Shown piece by piece: positions 18,271 to 27,529 of a DNA stretch of 64,000 bases (position 1 is its first letter; every line of letters begins with the position of its first letter). The position numbers and the translations under genes are program-made. The stretch covers positions 30,496 to 94,495 of the forward strand of contig NZ_JAECZB010000011.1 of the NCBI RefSeq assembly GCF_016056295.1, given 5' to 3'. The notes under the pieces were generated by a model, which was given only the letters and a program-made list of their open reading frames with translations, did no database searches and was not told the DNA's origin. The stretch comes from Atlanticothrix silvestris CENA357 (GTDB taxonomy: Bacteria; Cyanobacteriota; Cyanobacteriia; Cyanobacteriales; Nostocaceae).

Positions 18271-19041
18271 TTAGAAAGCGGTTATTACACAGAGAAATAA
18301 GGCTTCAGTCCACTCAACGACTGCGCCGTAGGTATCTCCTGTATGACCGCCTAATTTGTGATTGAACCATGCTCCACTAAGAGTAGCGATCGCACTCCCA
18401 GCAAATATCATGACCAGGGCGAAAAATAGCTGCTTGCTATTTAATAACCAAACTAAAACGCTTAAACTGAACAGCAAGATGATTCCTGGTAATGTATCTT
18501 TATGAGAACGAATAGCTTGTTTGTGAAATGCGCCTTTGCCTGTAGGTTTTAAGTAAGGATATCGCGCGATCGCCAGTTGTTGTCCCCAGCGCCCCCATCC
18601 GCAAGCTGCCATTATCACTAGCCATCGGTTTTCCCCAATATCTGTCAAGGCTGTCGTTTTGAGCAATATTATGGTGATCGCTGCCATTGCCCCAAACGCA
18701 CCCGTAGCACTATCTGTCATCACCTCTAGTCTCCGTTCTGGATCGCCTACTGCCAAACCATCGGCGCTATCCATTGCCCCATCTAAATGTAATCCTCCAG
18801 TTATAGCAATCCAAACACTTACTACCAAAGCGCTACGAGTTAGCACTGCTATCCCCAGATAATTCATTACCGCATCACATAAACCTAAAGTTCCCCCAAT
18901 TACTAACCCCACTAAAGGTGCAAGTTGCGCCACTCCTCGAAAATCTAGCCCATTCACATAAGGCAGAGGAATAGAAGTGTAAAATAATACACTAGCAAGC
19001 AGCTTTCCTAAAAATTTCCACCACCAAGGCTGATTCGTCAT
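18271..19041 (-). CDS. cobS: Adenosylcobinamide-GDP ribazoletransferase (cobalamin synthase)
   Basis: Joins adenosylcobinamide-GDP and alpha-ribazole in the last steps of cobalamin synthesis; 256-aa integral membrane protein. The signature [27 protein letters not shown] with its Asp cluster is intact, as is the early FYTSIPLP segment. Several hydrophobic helices follow. No other cob gene is adjacent. Confidence 0.93.
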   Translation of the reverse strand: MTNQPWWWKFLGKLLASVLFYTSIPLPYVNGLDFRGVAQLAPLVGLVIGGTLGLCDAVMNYLGIAVLTRSALVVSVWIAITGGLHLDGAMDSADGLAVGDPERRLEVMTDSATGAFGAMAAITIILLKTTALTDIGENRWLVIMAACGWGRWGQQLAIARYPYLKPTGKGAFHKQAIRSHKDTLPGIILLFSLSVLVWLLNSKQLFFALVMIFAGSAIATLSGAWFNHKLGGHTGDTYGAVVEWTEALFLCVITAF

Positions 19042-19513
19042 AGTTAGTTATTTTAAGTAAGAGCCGGTTGTGGAATGAGCAAATTACTAATTTGTGATTG
19101 AAGACAGAGCAGTTTACTATCTGTTCAGACCTAGAAATTACGAATTATCGAATTGTGAGTTATGCTAATGCTCATAATCCCATCACAATGTTAGTAGCAG
19201 CACATTTTTTTAAAGCTTTAAATAAGATTGCTTGCGATTAGAGACTCATCCAAAAAATTTTGTTATGCTGGCTTCAGTAGAAATAATTTTTTGAGCTGAT
19301 AATTATAACAAAAGATTAAAACAATTGTCAAGTTAAAATTCTACCATAGGAGCTATATTTTGTATTCTTCAACTAATAAATTAAACTTACTCTAGGTTAT
19401 TAGACGATTGCCCCATAAAATTGATATTTTTTAAATGTTAGGGGGCCAACAAGCTGTTCAATTGAGTGTGTTAGCTGCGTTGTACCTCACCTTCGCTCAT
19501 CTCCTATTTTCCT
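19042..19513. other. Long AT-rich divergent spacer
   Basis: About 470 bp between the divergent cobS and the 150-aa hypothetical gene. It includes an AATTACGAATTATCGAATT short-repeat remnant near 19135. No gene, riboswitch or RNA was recognised; in particular I did not find a cobalamin-riboswitch B12 box upstream of cobS by eye. Confidence 0.4.
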
Positions 19514-19966
19514 ATGAGTCATCATCTACCCGACAGCAGGATACCAGCTCCGTGCATTGTGAACACGGGCATTATTGTAAATAAGCTCGATATGCGCCGA
19601 TTGCTGGCTGATTTAGGTCGAGTCCGGTACATCTACACCCAAGAAGGCAGGCTACAAAGCGAGGGGGAAGGAGATGTGATGGAAGTGTTTGCCAATCCGC
19701 AACGTTCTACCCTAGTTGCTAACTGTGCCCTTTACTTGAATGTTTGTAGTTTTGATTATCTGGAACTGAAACAGTCCCCACAGCAAGAAACCTGCTTTAA
19801 TTTGATGCAAGAAGGCATGTGTTTGAGCTTAGTTCCGCTTTCGACCCCTTTACAAGAGCGAAAGGAACGGTGCTTAAATGTCAGTGCTATAGAAGCAATG
19901 ATGGAGCAAGTTCTGTCAGCCCGATGGGATGCCGAAATTGATGATGACTGTTCTGATTCGTTTTAA
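19514..19966 (+). CDS. Conserved hypothetical protein, 150 aa
   Basis: A soluble protein with an ATG start (MSHHLPDSRIPAPCIVN) and an acidic C-terminus (DAEIDDDCSDSF). It has six Cys residues, and the N-terminal part looks alpha/beta. No motif is recognised. Gene-like composition and the clean start support it. It is followed by a palindromic repeat element and then tgt. Confidence 0.6.
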   Translation: MSHHLPDSRIPAPCIVNTGIIVNKLDMRRLLADLGRVRYIYTQEGRLQSEGEGDVMEVFANPQRSTLVANCALYLNVCSFDYLELKQSPQQETCFNLMQEGMCLSLVPLSTPLQERKERCLNVSAIEAMMEQVLSARWDAEIDDDCSDSF

Positions 19967-19989
19967 ATAGCATTTTTAAACCACAAAGA

Positions 19990-20200
19990 CACTAAGGAGG
20001 ACACTTGCATGGGCGGGTTTCCCACGCTAGTCCGTATAAAGAGGGGAACCCTCCGAAGTTGCTCGACTTGGTGAGGAAGTTCAAGTCTTGGCGGTTCCCG
20101 TTGAGTTGAAACTTCCGAACCCGGAGGGGCAAAGCCCAAGACCGCACTTCTCTCCGCAAGCGGCTGGCTCGACTTGAGCAAAGTGTCCGTTACACAAAGT
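19990..20200. repeat. GC-rich palindromic intergenic element
   Basis: A compact GC-rich segment unlike its AT-rich surroundings, with several inverted parts (for example CCCTCCG near 20050 against CGGAGGG near 20122) and repeated CTCGACTT. AAGACCGCACT at 20138-20148 recurs inverted at 8705-8715, linking it to the rsmI-kinase element. It is probably a dispersed non-coding repeat. The boundaries are approximate. Confidence 0.55.
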
Positions 20201-20229
20201 TGTTAATTAGCTAAATAAAGTCATCTTAA

Positions 20230-21363
<1,134 letters not shown>

Positions 21364-21435
21364 CCAGTGCCCAAATCATGTTAAAATACATTTCAATTAT
21401 GAAAGCTGTGTTGGATTAGGTAGATTTAAACGAAT

Positions 21436-21573
21436 ATGGAAGCAGCACTGTTATTAGCAAAATTGCCTGAAGCATACCAAATTTTTGATCCTTTGGTAGA
21501 TGTTCTCCCAGTTATTCCCGTCTTCTTCTTGTTGCTTGCTTTTGTATGGCAAGCAGCTGTCGGATTTAGGTAA
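21436..21573 (+). CDS. psbK: Photosystem II reaction centre protein K precursor
   Basis: A 45-aa single-span thylakoid protein of the photosystem II core. The mature part [20 protein letters not shown], followed by [16 protein letters not shown], is the conserved PsbK sequence, preceded by a short cleaved leader (MEAALLLA). Its own hairpin terminator follows 21 bp after the stop. It lies between tgt and a ferredoxin gene. Confidence 0.97.
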
Positions 21574-21594
21574 GTTAATCTATTGCCAATTACT

Positions 21595-21627
21595 AGGACA
21601 GGTTGAGATACCTGTCTTATTTTTTTG
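21595..21627 (+). terminator. Intrinsic terminator after psbK
   Basis: A 9-bp stem (AGGACAGGT at 21595-21603 with ACCTGTCTT at 21610-21618, one G-T pair, 6-nt loop) is followed by A and eight T residues. It is well formed and directed away from psbK. Confidence 0.88.
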
Positions 21628-21764
21628 CAAAATATCTGACTTAAAAATTGATATTTATTAATACTTTGTAATAAACTTCTATAAATTAAGTAAGATAAGT
21701 ATAAAGACTATTTAAAACTTAGCCTTTCCAGCCAAGCTTACAGTCAACAAGGAATCAATCGGCT

Positions 21765-22061
21765 ATGGGTAATATTAAATTTGTTAAGGAAGATAAAGAA
21801 GTCGTAGCAGCGGATGGTGCTAATCTCCGACTCAAAGCAATTCAAAACAACATTGACTTATATACATTGATTGGCAAAATGACGAATTGCGGAGGCTATG
21901 GTCAATGTGGGACTTGTGTTGTTGAGATTGTCGAAGGAATAGAAAATCTTTCTCCCCGCACAGATGTGGAAAATCGAAAATTTAAGAAAAAGCCTGATAA
22001 TTACCGCCTCGCTTGTCAAACGATGGTGAATGGGCCAGTCAGTGTAGTAACTAAACCTTAA
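21765..22061 (+). CDS. 2Fe-2S ferredoxin with C-X5-C-X2-C spacing
   Basis: A 98-aa small electron carrier. The cluster ligands are [11 protein letters not shown] and a last Cys in RLACQT, giving C-X5-C-X2-C-X32-C. Photosynthetic plant-type ferredoxins have C-X4-C-X2-C, so this belongs to a different ferredoxin class and probably does not serve as the main photosystem I acceptor. The C-terminal half is Lys-rich ([17 protein letters not shown]). It lies between psbK and psbM on the same strand. Confidence 0.88.
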   Translation: MGNIKFVKEDKEVVAADGANLRLKAIQNNIDLYTLIGKMTNCGGYGQCGTCVVEIVEGIENLSPRTDVENRKFKKKPDNYRLACQTMVNGPVSVVTKP

Positions 22062-22290
22062 CTGTTTAGAACGCAAGATCAAAATTTGTCTTCCTCATTG
22101 GCCATTTTTCAGATAGCGGCCAATAAATTTCGTACACAATGAAGTATACAAAATATCTCTTCTTCACTCCTTACTCTTACCTCCCCATTTTCTTGATAGG
22201 AAGTAAAAAAAATAGGGCTAACACTAGCATCGATAATGCTATTCTAAAGTTGTTAACTAGAAATCAAAATTAAAGAGAGGCTTTCTTGCT

Positions 22291-22407
22291 ATGCAAGTTA
22301 ATGACCTAGGGTTCGTAGCGAGCATTCTGTTCGTTCTAGTTCCCTCTGTATTTTTAATAATTCTTTACATCCAAACTGCTAGCCGCGAAGGTGGAAAAGA
22401 TTCTTAA
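22291..22407 (+). CDS. psbM: Photosystem II reaction centre protein M
   Basis: A 38-aa single-span thylakoid protein at the photosystem II dimer interface. [20 protein letters not shown], followed by [18 protein letters not shown], is a clear PsbM. A hairpin terminator follows 23 bp downstream. Confidence 0.97.
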   Translation: MQVNDLGFVASILFVLVPSVFLIILYIQTASREGGKDS

Positions 22408-22430
22408 GTATTTAGTGCATCAGGTAAAGA

Positions 22431-22459
22431 ACCCCTACACCAGTGGTGCAGGGGTTTTT
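22431..22459 (+). terminator. Terminator between psbM and the convergent Usp gene
   Basis: ACCCCTACAC (22431-22440) pairs with GTGCAGGGGT (one internal mismatch), followed by TTTTTATTT. It lies between two convergent genes and may serve both. Confidence 0.8.
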
Positions 22460-22489
22460 ATTTATCAACCGCTAAACCCAATTTAGAAA

Positions 22490-23347
22490 TTAAGCGACTG
22501 TCCGCGCCAACAAGACTGGACAGGTAGCATTGACTCGAACGTAATCAGACAATGAAGCGCCTACTAGTCGGTCTATATCAACAAAACTCTTGGCCACTGA
22601 TGGACGGCGATCGGGAGAACCGAGCAATAATAAGTCTATATTCAATTCCTCTGCCAAGCGACAAATTTCTTCGCCTGGCTTACCGGTACTGCTAAAACAG
22701 CGAGTTTGCACACCGTATTTTTGGGCTTCTGCAACTGCTGTAGCCAGAAATGAATTTTTATCTGGGACAATTTCGTTGACTTCCGCTGTTTTGCCGCGCA
22801 AATCTGTAGTAACGTTAGTCAAAATTAACTGACCACCAGGAATATCTCTCAGCAGGAACACAGCTAAACTTAAACAATGTTTGGCTGAATCGGAGTTATC
22901 CATCGCTACCATCACGCGCTTAATTTTTTTGACATAAATGTCATCTTTTACCAGCAACATGGGGCGAGAAGATAGTTGAAAAACATACTGACTAACTGAG
23001 TTCGCCAAAATTGATTGCAGACGCTTAAGTCCACGTGAACCCATAATAATTAAATCAGCATCAATTTCATCTGCTACTTGGCAAACTACATCTTTGGGAT
23101 CACCCTGCCGCAAAATTGAAGATACTTGGCTAGGATCTAAATTCAAAGACTGAATAGCATTAGCCAGAATTTTACCACCTTCTTCCCACTTATCAGTCAT
23201 CGCCGCAGCGGTACTTTGGGGAGGAACAACATGCAAAACAGTGACCTTTGCATGTTGGATTGACGGCACTTCCTTTAAGGTTTTGAGCATTTCTTCTGCA
23301 TGACCCAAGCCAGAAACTGCTAGCAAAATTTTTTCTATCATTGTCAC
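22490..23347 (-). CDS. Tandem-domain universal stress protein
   Basis: 285 aa, two UspA domains in a row (about residues 1-140 and 150-285). The nucleotide-binding loop of domain 1 is MGSRGLKRLQSILANSVS and that of domain 2 is LGSPDRRPSVAK, followed by GASLSDYVRVNATCPVLLAR. The domain-1 loop resembles ATP-binding Usp proteins; domain 2 is less canonical. It is cytoplasmic, probably involved in stress signalling, and sits alone on its strand. Confidence 0.92.
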   Translation of the reverse strand: MTMIEKILLAVSGLGHAEEMLKTLKEVPSIQHAKVTVLHVVPPQSTAAAMTDKWEEGGKILANAIQSLNLDPSQVSSILRQGDPKDVVCQVADEIDADLIIMGSRGLKRLQSILANSVSQYVFQLSSRPMLLVKDDIYVKKIKRVMVAMDNSDSAKHCLSLAVFLLRDIPGGQLILTNVTTDLRGKTAEVNEIVPDKNSFLATAVAEAQKYGVQTRCFSSTGKPGEEICRLAEELNIDLLLLGSPDRRPSVAKSFVDIDRLVGASLSDYVRVNATCPVLLARTVA

Positions 23348-23987
23348 TTCTTGTTGTTAGGGTTGCTTTGGTGTTTGCTCTTAGTATTTCGCTCAGTTTA
23401 GGTTTTCAACACCTTACTCAATAACTTAGTCAGAAAGTTGGCACAAATAAATCTTTAGTTATTAGCAATCAAACACATCACAGATAACTAAGAAATGTTA
23501 AGTTTATTTGTACTCAGTTCCCTCAACTTTTAACTAGGCTTCTAATAATTTAAGCTTACTCTTAATTTAGCTTGGGAAACTTTATAAAATATTATATTAG
23601 TGATTATTTTTAATCTATATTTACTATTTTTAATTATAAATAAGTTAAATATTGCAAACTTAGTAATACCAACTCTGTACAATAGATCCGGTTTCGATTC
23701 CTAAACTTAACTTGTAGACGTAGGGAACAGAGAATAGCGATCGCTTCGTCTACTAATCACAAATATACTCACATACTGTCTGAATACTGCTTTGTCTTTA
23801 GTCAGTCCCAGTTACCTAAAACTTATTTTCGTAGTTTTAGAGGTACAAATGTACCATTATTCTTGAAATCACCTGATATACTTCTGTATATTTACTACTA
23901 CGCAATAAAGTTTAAATTTCTATATTTCATCATAGCTTTTAAGCCAAAGTTGGCTGTAAAACATACCATAATTAATCTACTGATACT
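23348..23987. other. 640-bp AT-rich spacer with one repeat hairpin
   Basis: The longest gene-free stretch of the window, between the divergent Usp gene and a hypothetical operon. The arms GTAGACG (23714-23720) and CGTCTAC (23747-23753) enclose a GCGATCGC palindrome at 23737-23744. Otherwise it is very AT-rich with no convincing gene or RNA. Confidence 0.45.
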
Positions 23988-24602
23988 ATGACTGGACAAA
24001 ATCAATCGTCTGCGCGTTTTCGCTCTGCTACAGAGTTTCCTAAAACAATCGAACGCCTCAACAACACTGAAGCTGATAAATTGTATAAAGAAATGCGAGA
24101 CTGTCTAATTTTTACAAATCGCAGTCGTTCACAACTACTCCGCAGAAATGAAGAACATAAACAATCTGCTTTGCGGTTAAAAACAGATGTAGAACGTCTA
24201 CAAGTTATGATGAGTCAACTTAAACTAGAAAAAGAACAGCTTGCTTCTGGTAATCGGCAGATTGTAACAGACCTAGAACGTGAAATTGGCTCGATGGCTG
24301 GATATTTAGATCAACTTTCAACGGCGTTTGATTCTGTCTCAGATATTGATAATCCAGACAAAGCTCATTGGAGTTATCTATCTTTTCCTAATCGCTTCTT
24401 TAAGTTTATAGGAGCAATCAGAGCGATTGTGTTATGGTGGCGTGAAGATAAAGATGAAGAAATAGCAGCACTGAAAACTACAAGTGTCTCTCAATCTTAT
24501 CTTCCTAGTGAAATTGAAGTTACAACCAATGAGGAGCGCATAGAAAAACCACAAATGCACACAGATCCTGCTTCACAAGGACGCTCTCTTTTAGATAAGT
24601 AA
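23988..24602 (+). CDS. Coiled-coil hypothetical protein, first gene of a pair
   Basis: 204 aa. Residues ~25-105 form a charged heptad-like coiled coil (RSQLLRRNEEHKQSALRLKT, then DVERLQVMMSQLKLEKEQL). A short aromatic/hydrophobic patch (FPNRFFKFIGAIRAIVLWW) may associate with the membrane but is too short for a sure span. The tail is polar and probably disordered. The next gene begins 6 bp after the stop, so the two form an operon. The function is unknown. Confidence 0.7.
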   Translation: MTGQNQSSARFRSATEFPKTIERLNNTEADKLYKEMRDCLIFTNRSRSQLLRRNEEHKQSALRLKTDVERLQVMMSQLKLEKEQLASGNRQIVTDLEREIGSMAGYLDQLSTAFDSVSDIDNPDKAHWSYLSFPNRFFKFIGAIRAIVLWWREDKDEEIAALKTTSVSQSYLPSEIEVTTNEERIEKPQMHTDPASQGRSLLDK

Positions 24603-24608
24603 AATTCA

Positions 24609-25004
24609 ATGGGGAAAAAACGAATTACTCAACTACTAGAGGGGCTAAAGGAAAATCAACTGCATGAGTTGCATAATTCCGCAGCTATCTACACAGTTGC
24701 ACAGGTTGCCGTTAATGAACTGCAACAACAAAGCTTGCAGATGGATGAACCTCCTATAGCTGCTTTGCCTTCTACACCGCCAATAATTGATAAAGCTCAA
24801 CTACTCAAACAGTATGGTTCTTACAATGCTTGTCGCAAGGTAGCTAAAGAACGAGGAATTAAATTTTCTCGTACTCCTAGTTGGGAACAGTTAGCAACAG
24901 CATTGAGCTATGCAGAAGCTTTTCAACAAATCGTTAAAACGTATGTTGAAACATATCCCTACCCCAAACTTAAAGGTACTAAGTTTGAGTTGGTTTTCCA
25001 ATAG
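24609..25004 (+). CDS. Hypothetical protein, second gene of the pair
   Basis: 131 aa, soluble. The N-terminus is basic (MGKKRITQLLEGLKENQLHE). A Pro-rich hinge (MDEPPIAALPSTPP) separates it from a helical C-terminal domain (LLKQYGSYNACRKVAKERGI, then KFSRTPSWEQLATALSYAEA) that has a helix-turn-helix-like pattern. It follows the coiled-coil gene by 6 bp. No family is recognised; DNA binding is only a guess. Confidence 0.65.
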   Translation: MGKKRITQLLEGLKENQLHELHNSAAIYTVAQVAVNELQQQSLQMDEPPIAALPSTPPIIDKAQLLKQYGSYNACRKVAKERGIKFSRTPSWEQLATALSYAEAFQQIVKTYVETYPYPKLKGTKFELVFQ

Positions 25005-25049
25005 TTGGTATCTTTCGTCACCTGGGCAGTTAGAATTGCAGCTTTATAA

Positions 25050-27104
25050 TCAATTCACTGTAATTACCGTACCCAAACTTTCGTTACCTAACCTATCTAC
25101 TGCACACACAGCATAGGTTCCGCTTTGAACAGTGGCAAAATTTGTACCAGCCGACAAAACTCGTTGAAGAACCCAAGTATCACCACTTTGACGATAAAGT
25201 GTCCAAGAGCGAACCTGCTGATTATCACCACGCTGCCAACTGAGTTTAGGGCTATTAAATTGCAATTCTTTAGGGGGAGATGGCAAAACTGCATTCTGCC
25301 AAGACATAGTAGGTACTATTGCAGGGCTAGAATACAGCGAATTTTTAAACTTATCAGAAATACCCTGGCGATTTTCTTTAATAGAACTCATACTGAAGAA
25401 AATATTCCCCAATGACAAACCTCTCACTAAATTGCGAGTAATTTTAACTTGCTTCTCAATCTCTTCATCTTTCCAGGCCTTGCCGTCCAGTTGTCCGATA
25501 TTGTTACCTGCATAGATGTGTCGTTGCTTAGGATTGATTTGAGTCCACCATTGGAGCAATACAGGATAACTCTGTTGTGTTTGGTCAGTGCGCCAATACA
25601 GTTGAGGAGCGATGTAATCAACCCAGCCTTGCTCTAACCATTTTTTGGAGTCAGCATACAAGACACTGTAGGCATCCAAACCAGCAATTCCTGGTGGTTG
25701 TCCAGGGCGGTAAATGCCAAAAGGACTAATGCCAAACTTAACGTAGGACTTGGTAGCTTTAATTCCCTGGGATAGACGCAACACCATTTGATTGACATTT
25801 TCCCGCCGCCAATTATCCAAGCTGAGTTCGCCACCAGCTGCTCTATAAGCTGCAAAAGTTTTATCATCGGGGAAAGCCTGACCCTGAATGGGATAAGGAT
25901 AAAAATAGTCATCTAGGTGAATGCCATCCACATCATAGCGTCGCACAACATCGGTAATTACTTCATAAGCTTTATCTTGAACGATTTTGGCTCCTGGATC
26001 CATCCACAACTGATTGCCCCATTGGTAAACTACCTCTGGATTAGTCACAGCTATGTGGGGGCGGACATTAGGTGAACCTTTGGTGCTAGTCTTAGCGCGG
26101 TAGGGGTTAAACCAAGCATGAACTTCAATATTGCGTTTGTGACATTCAGCGATCGCAAATTCCAAAGGGTCATAAAATGGTTCTGGTGCTTTACCTTGAG
26201 TTCCCGTAATCCAAGCACTCCAAGGCTCTAACTGGGAAGCATATACAGCATCTCCCTCCGGTCTCACCTGTAAAATGAGAGCATTGAAATTCAGTGCTTG
26301 TAATTGGTTGATAATTTCCAGGAGTTCAGCTTTTTGTTGTGCAGCAGGAAGTCCTGTTTTGGAAGGCCAATCACTATTCCATACAGTTGTTACCCACGCT
26401 CCCCGAAACTCCCGTTGATGGCTTACTTTGATGCTACCTGATGGGGTTGGAGTTGGTATCGGAGTTGGGGTTGGGGTTGGTGTTGGTGTTGTTCCCGGCG
26501 GAACAACAAGATAGATAGAAGCTATCTTTTGTGCATCACCTAAATACACTAAAGCTTGATAGACCATCACTGAGACATCAGCACGAGTTGCTGCTACAGT
26601 GGGGTTGAGTAATTTTACATTGGGATAACTAGCTACTAATCCTGCACGAGTAGCAATAGCCGCTTGATTTTTGCCATAGTTGGCAATTTTAGCTGCATCT
26701 TGGTAAATTTGCGGCAATGCGCTTAGCAAATCTGCTTCTACCTTAGCAGCCATCTCTAAGCCATTAACAATAGCCACCAAGACATCACCCCTGGCGATTC
26801 TATCATTGGGGCGAAAACGCTGATCTGGGTATCCAACCAAAAATCCTGTTTCGTAAACTTTTTGAATGGCACTGATTGCCCAATGATTAGCAGGGACATC
26901 AATAAAAGGAACATACTGCCGTTTAGAAGGTACTGTAAAAACTGCCCCAATGATGGCAGCAAACTCAGCACGAGTGACTGAGTTATCTGGGCGAAAAGTC
27001 CCATTAGGATACCCATTCAAAATACGCCGCACCGCTAAGGCTTCAATGAACAGACGTGCCCAATGGTTTTGAACATCCGAAAAGCGTGTAGAGGTAGATA
27101 CCAT
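25050..27104 (-). CDS. S-layer-homology protein with family-10-like glycosidase domain
   Basis: 684 aa. The N-terminal ~185 residues hold three S-layer homology repeats (for example FSDVQNHWARLFIEALAVRR and GYPNGTFRPDNSVTRAEFA, then GYPDQRFRPNDRIARGDVLV), which normally bind cell-wall polymer or porin partners. A Thr-Pro linker (TPTPTPTPTPIPTPTP) follows. Residues ~230-570 form the GHL10/DUF187-type glycoside hydrolase domain (RGAWVTTVWNSDWPSKTGLP, AWFNPYRAK, GIHLDDYFYPYP). The C-terminal ~90 residues look like a beta-sandwich. No classical signal peptide precedes the SLH repeats in this frame. Confidence 0.9.
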   Translation of the reverse strand: MVSTSTRFSDVQNHWARLFIEALAVRRILNGYPNGTFRPDNSVTRAEFAAIIGAVFTVPSKRQYVPFIDVPANHWAISAIQKVYETGFLVGYPDQRFRPNDRIARGDVLVAIVNGLEMAAKVEADLLSALPQIYQDAAKIANYGKNQAAIATRAGLVASYPNVKLLNPTVAATRADVSVMVYQALVYLGDAQKIASIYLVVPPGTTPTPTPTPTPIPTPTPSGSIKVSHQREFRGAWVTTVWNSDWPSKTGLPAAQQKAELLEIINQLQALNFNALILQVRPEGDAVYASQLEPWSAWITGTQGKAPEPFYDPLEFAIAECHKRNIEVHAWFNPYRAKTSTKGSPNVRPHIAVTNPEVVYQWGNQLWMDPGAKIVQDKAYEVITDVVRRYDVDGIHLDDYFYPYPIQGQAFPDDKTFAAYRAAGGELSLDNWRRENVNQMVLRLSQGIKATKSYVKFGISPFGIYRPGQPPGIAGLDAYSVLYADSKKWLEQGWVDYIAPQLYWRTDQTQQSYPVLLQWWTQINPKQRHIYAGNNIGQLDGKAWKDEEIEKQVKITRNLVRGLSLGNIFFSMSSIKENRQGISDKFKNSLYSSPAIVPTMSWQNAVLPSPPKELQFNSPKLSWQRGDNQQVRSWTLYRQSGDTWVLQRVLSAGTNFATVQSGTYAVCAVDRLGNESLGTVITVN

Positions 27105-27529
27105 TGTTGCTTGCAGCTAACTTGCTTGATCTTAAATATCCTAAGTTAATCTAGCAATATTCAGAGCGATCGCCACTAAAATAGCGTATAAATTTTCACA
27201 TTTAGTAATGTTCCCATAATCATCCGTATGAGGTGGCTATCCAATTATTAGCAGAATTATGCGATCGTTGAGGACGCAGATTTACATAAAAATCTGTATT
27301 CAAGTAAGTGGCTTCAGGATTTGAAAATAATCTTAGGCTACATCCTTAAATGGAAGTTTAGGAATTTGATTGTAAACTTCTGTGTTTTTTTCAAGAGCTT
27401 GACGTAAATCGTATTGCGTTTGTAAAACCAACTAATTTACTTAACTCGTTAATAATTTTCTAACTAAAAATGCTCTCTAGTTCTATATCTAACTTCACTT
27501 GATAGCTCATATTCAGGATTATGCTCATT
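27105..27529. other. AT-rich spacer between SLH-glycosidase and methyltransferase-nuclease genes
   Basis: About 425 bp upstream of the SLH gene. It contains GCGATCGC near 27167 and no recognised gene. I looked for a copy of the tRNA-Thr 3' end as an attachment-site remnant and saw none. Confidence 0.4.

Noticed and set aside
19042-19513. Cobalamin riboswitch upstream of cobS
   Set aside because: No B12-box-like sequence or multi-stem fold could be seen by eye; an Infernal search would decide it.
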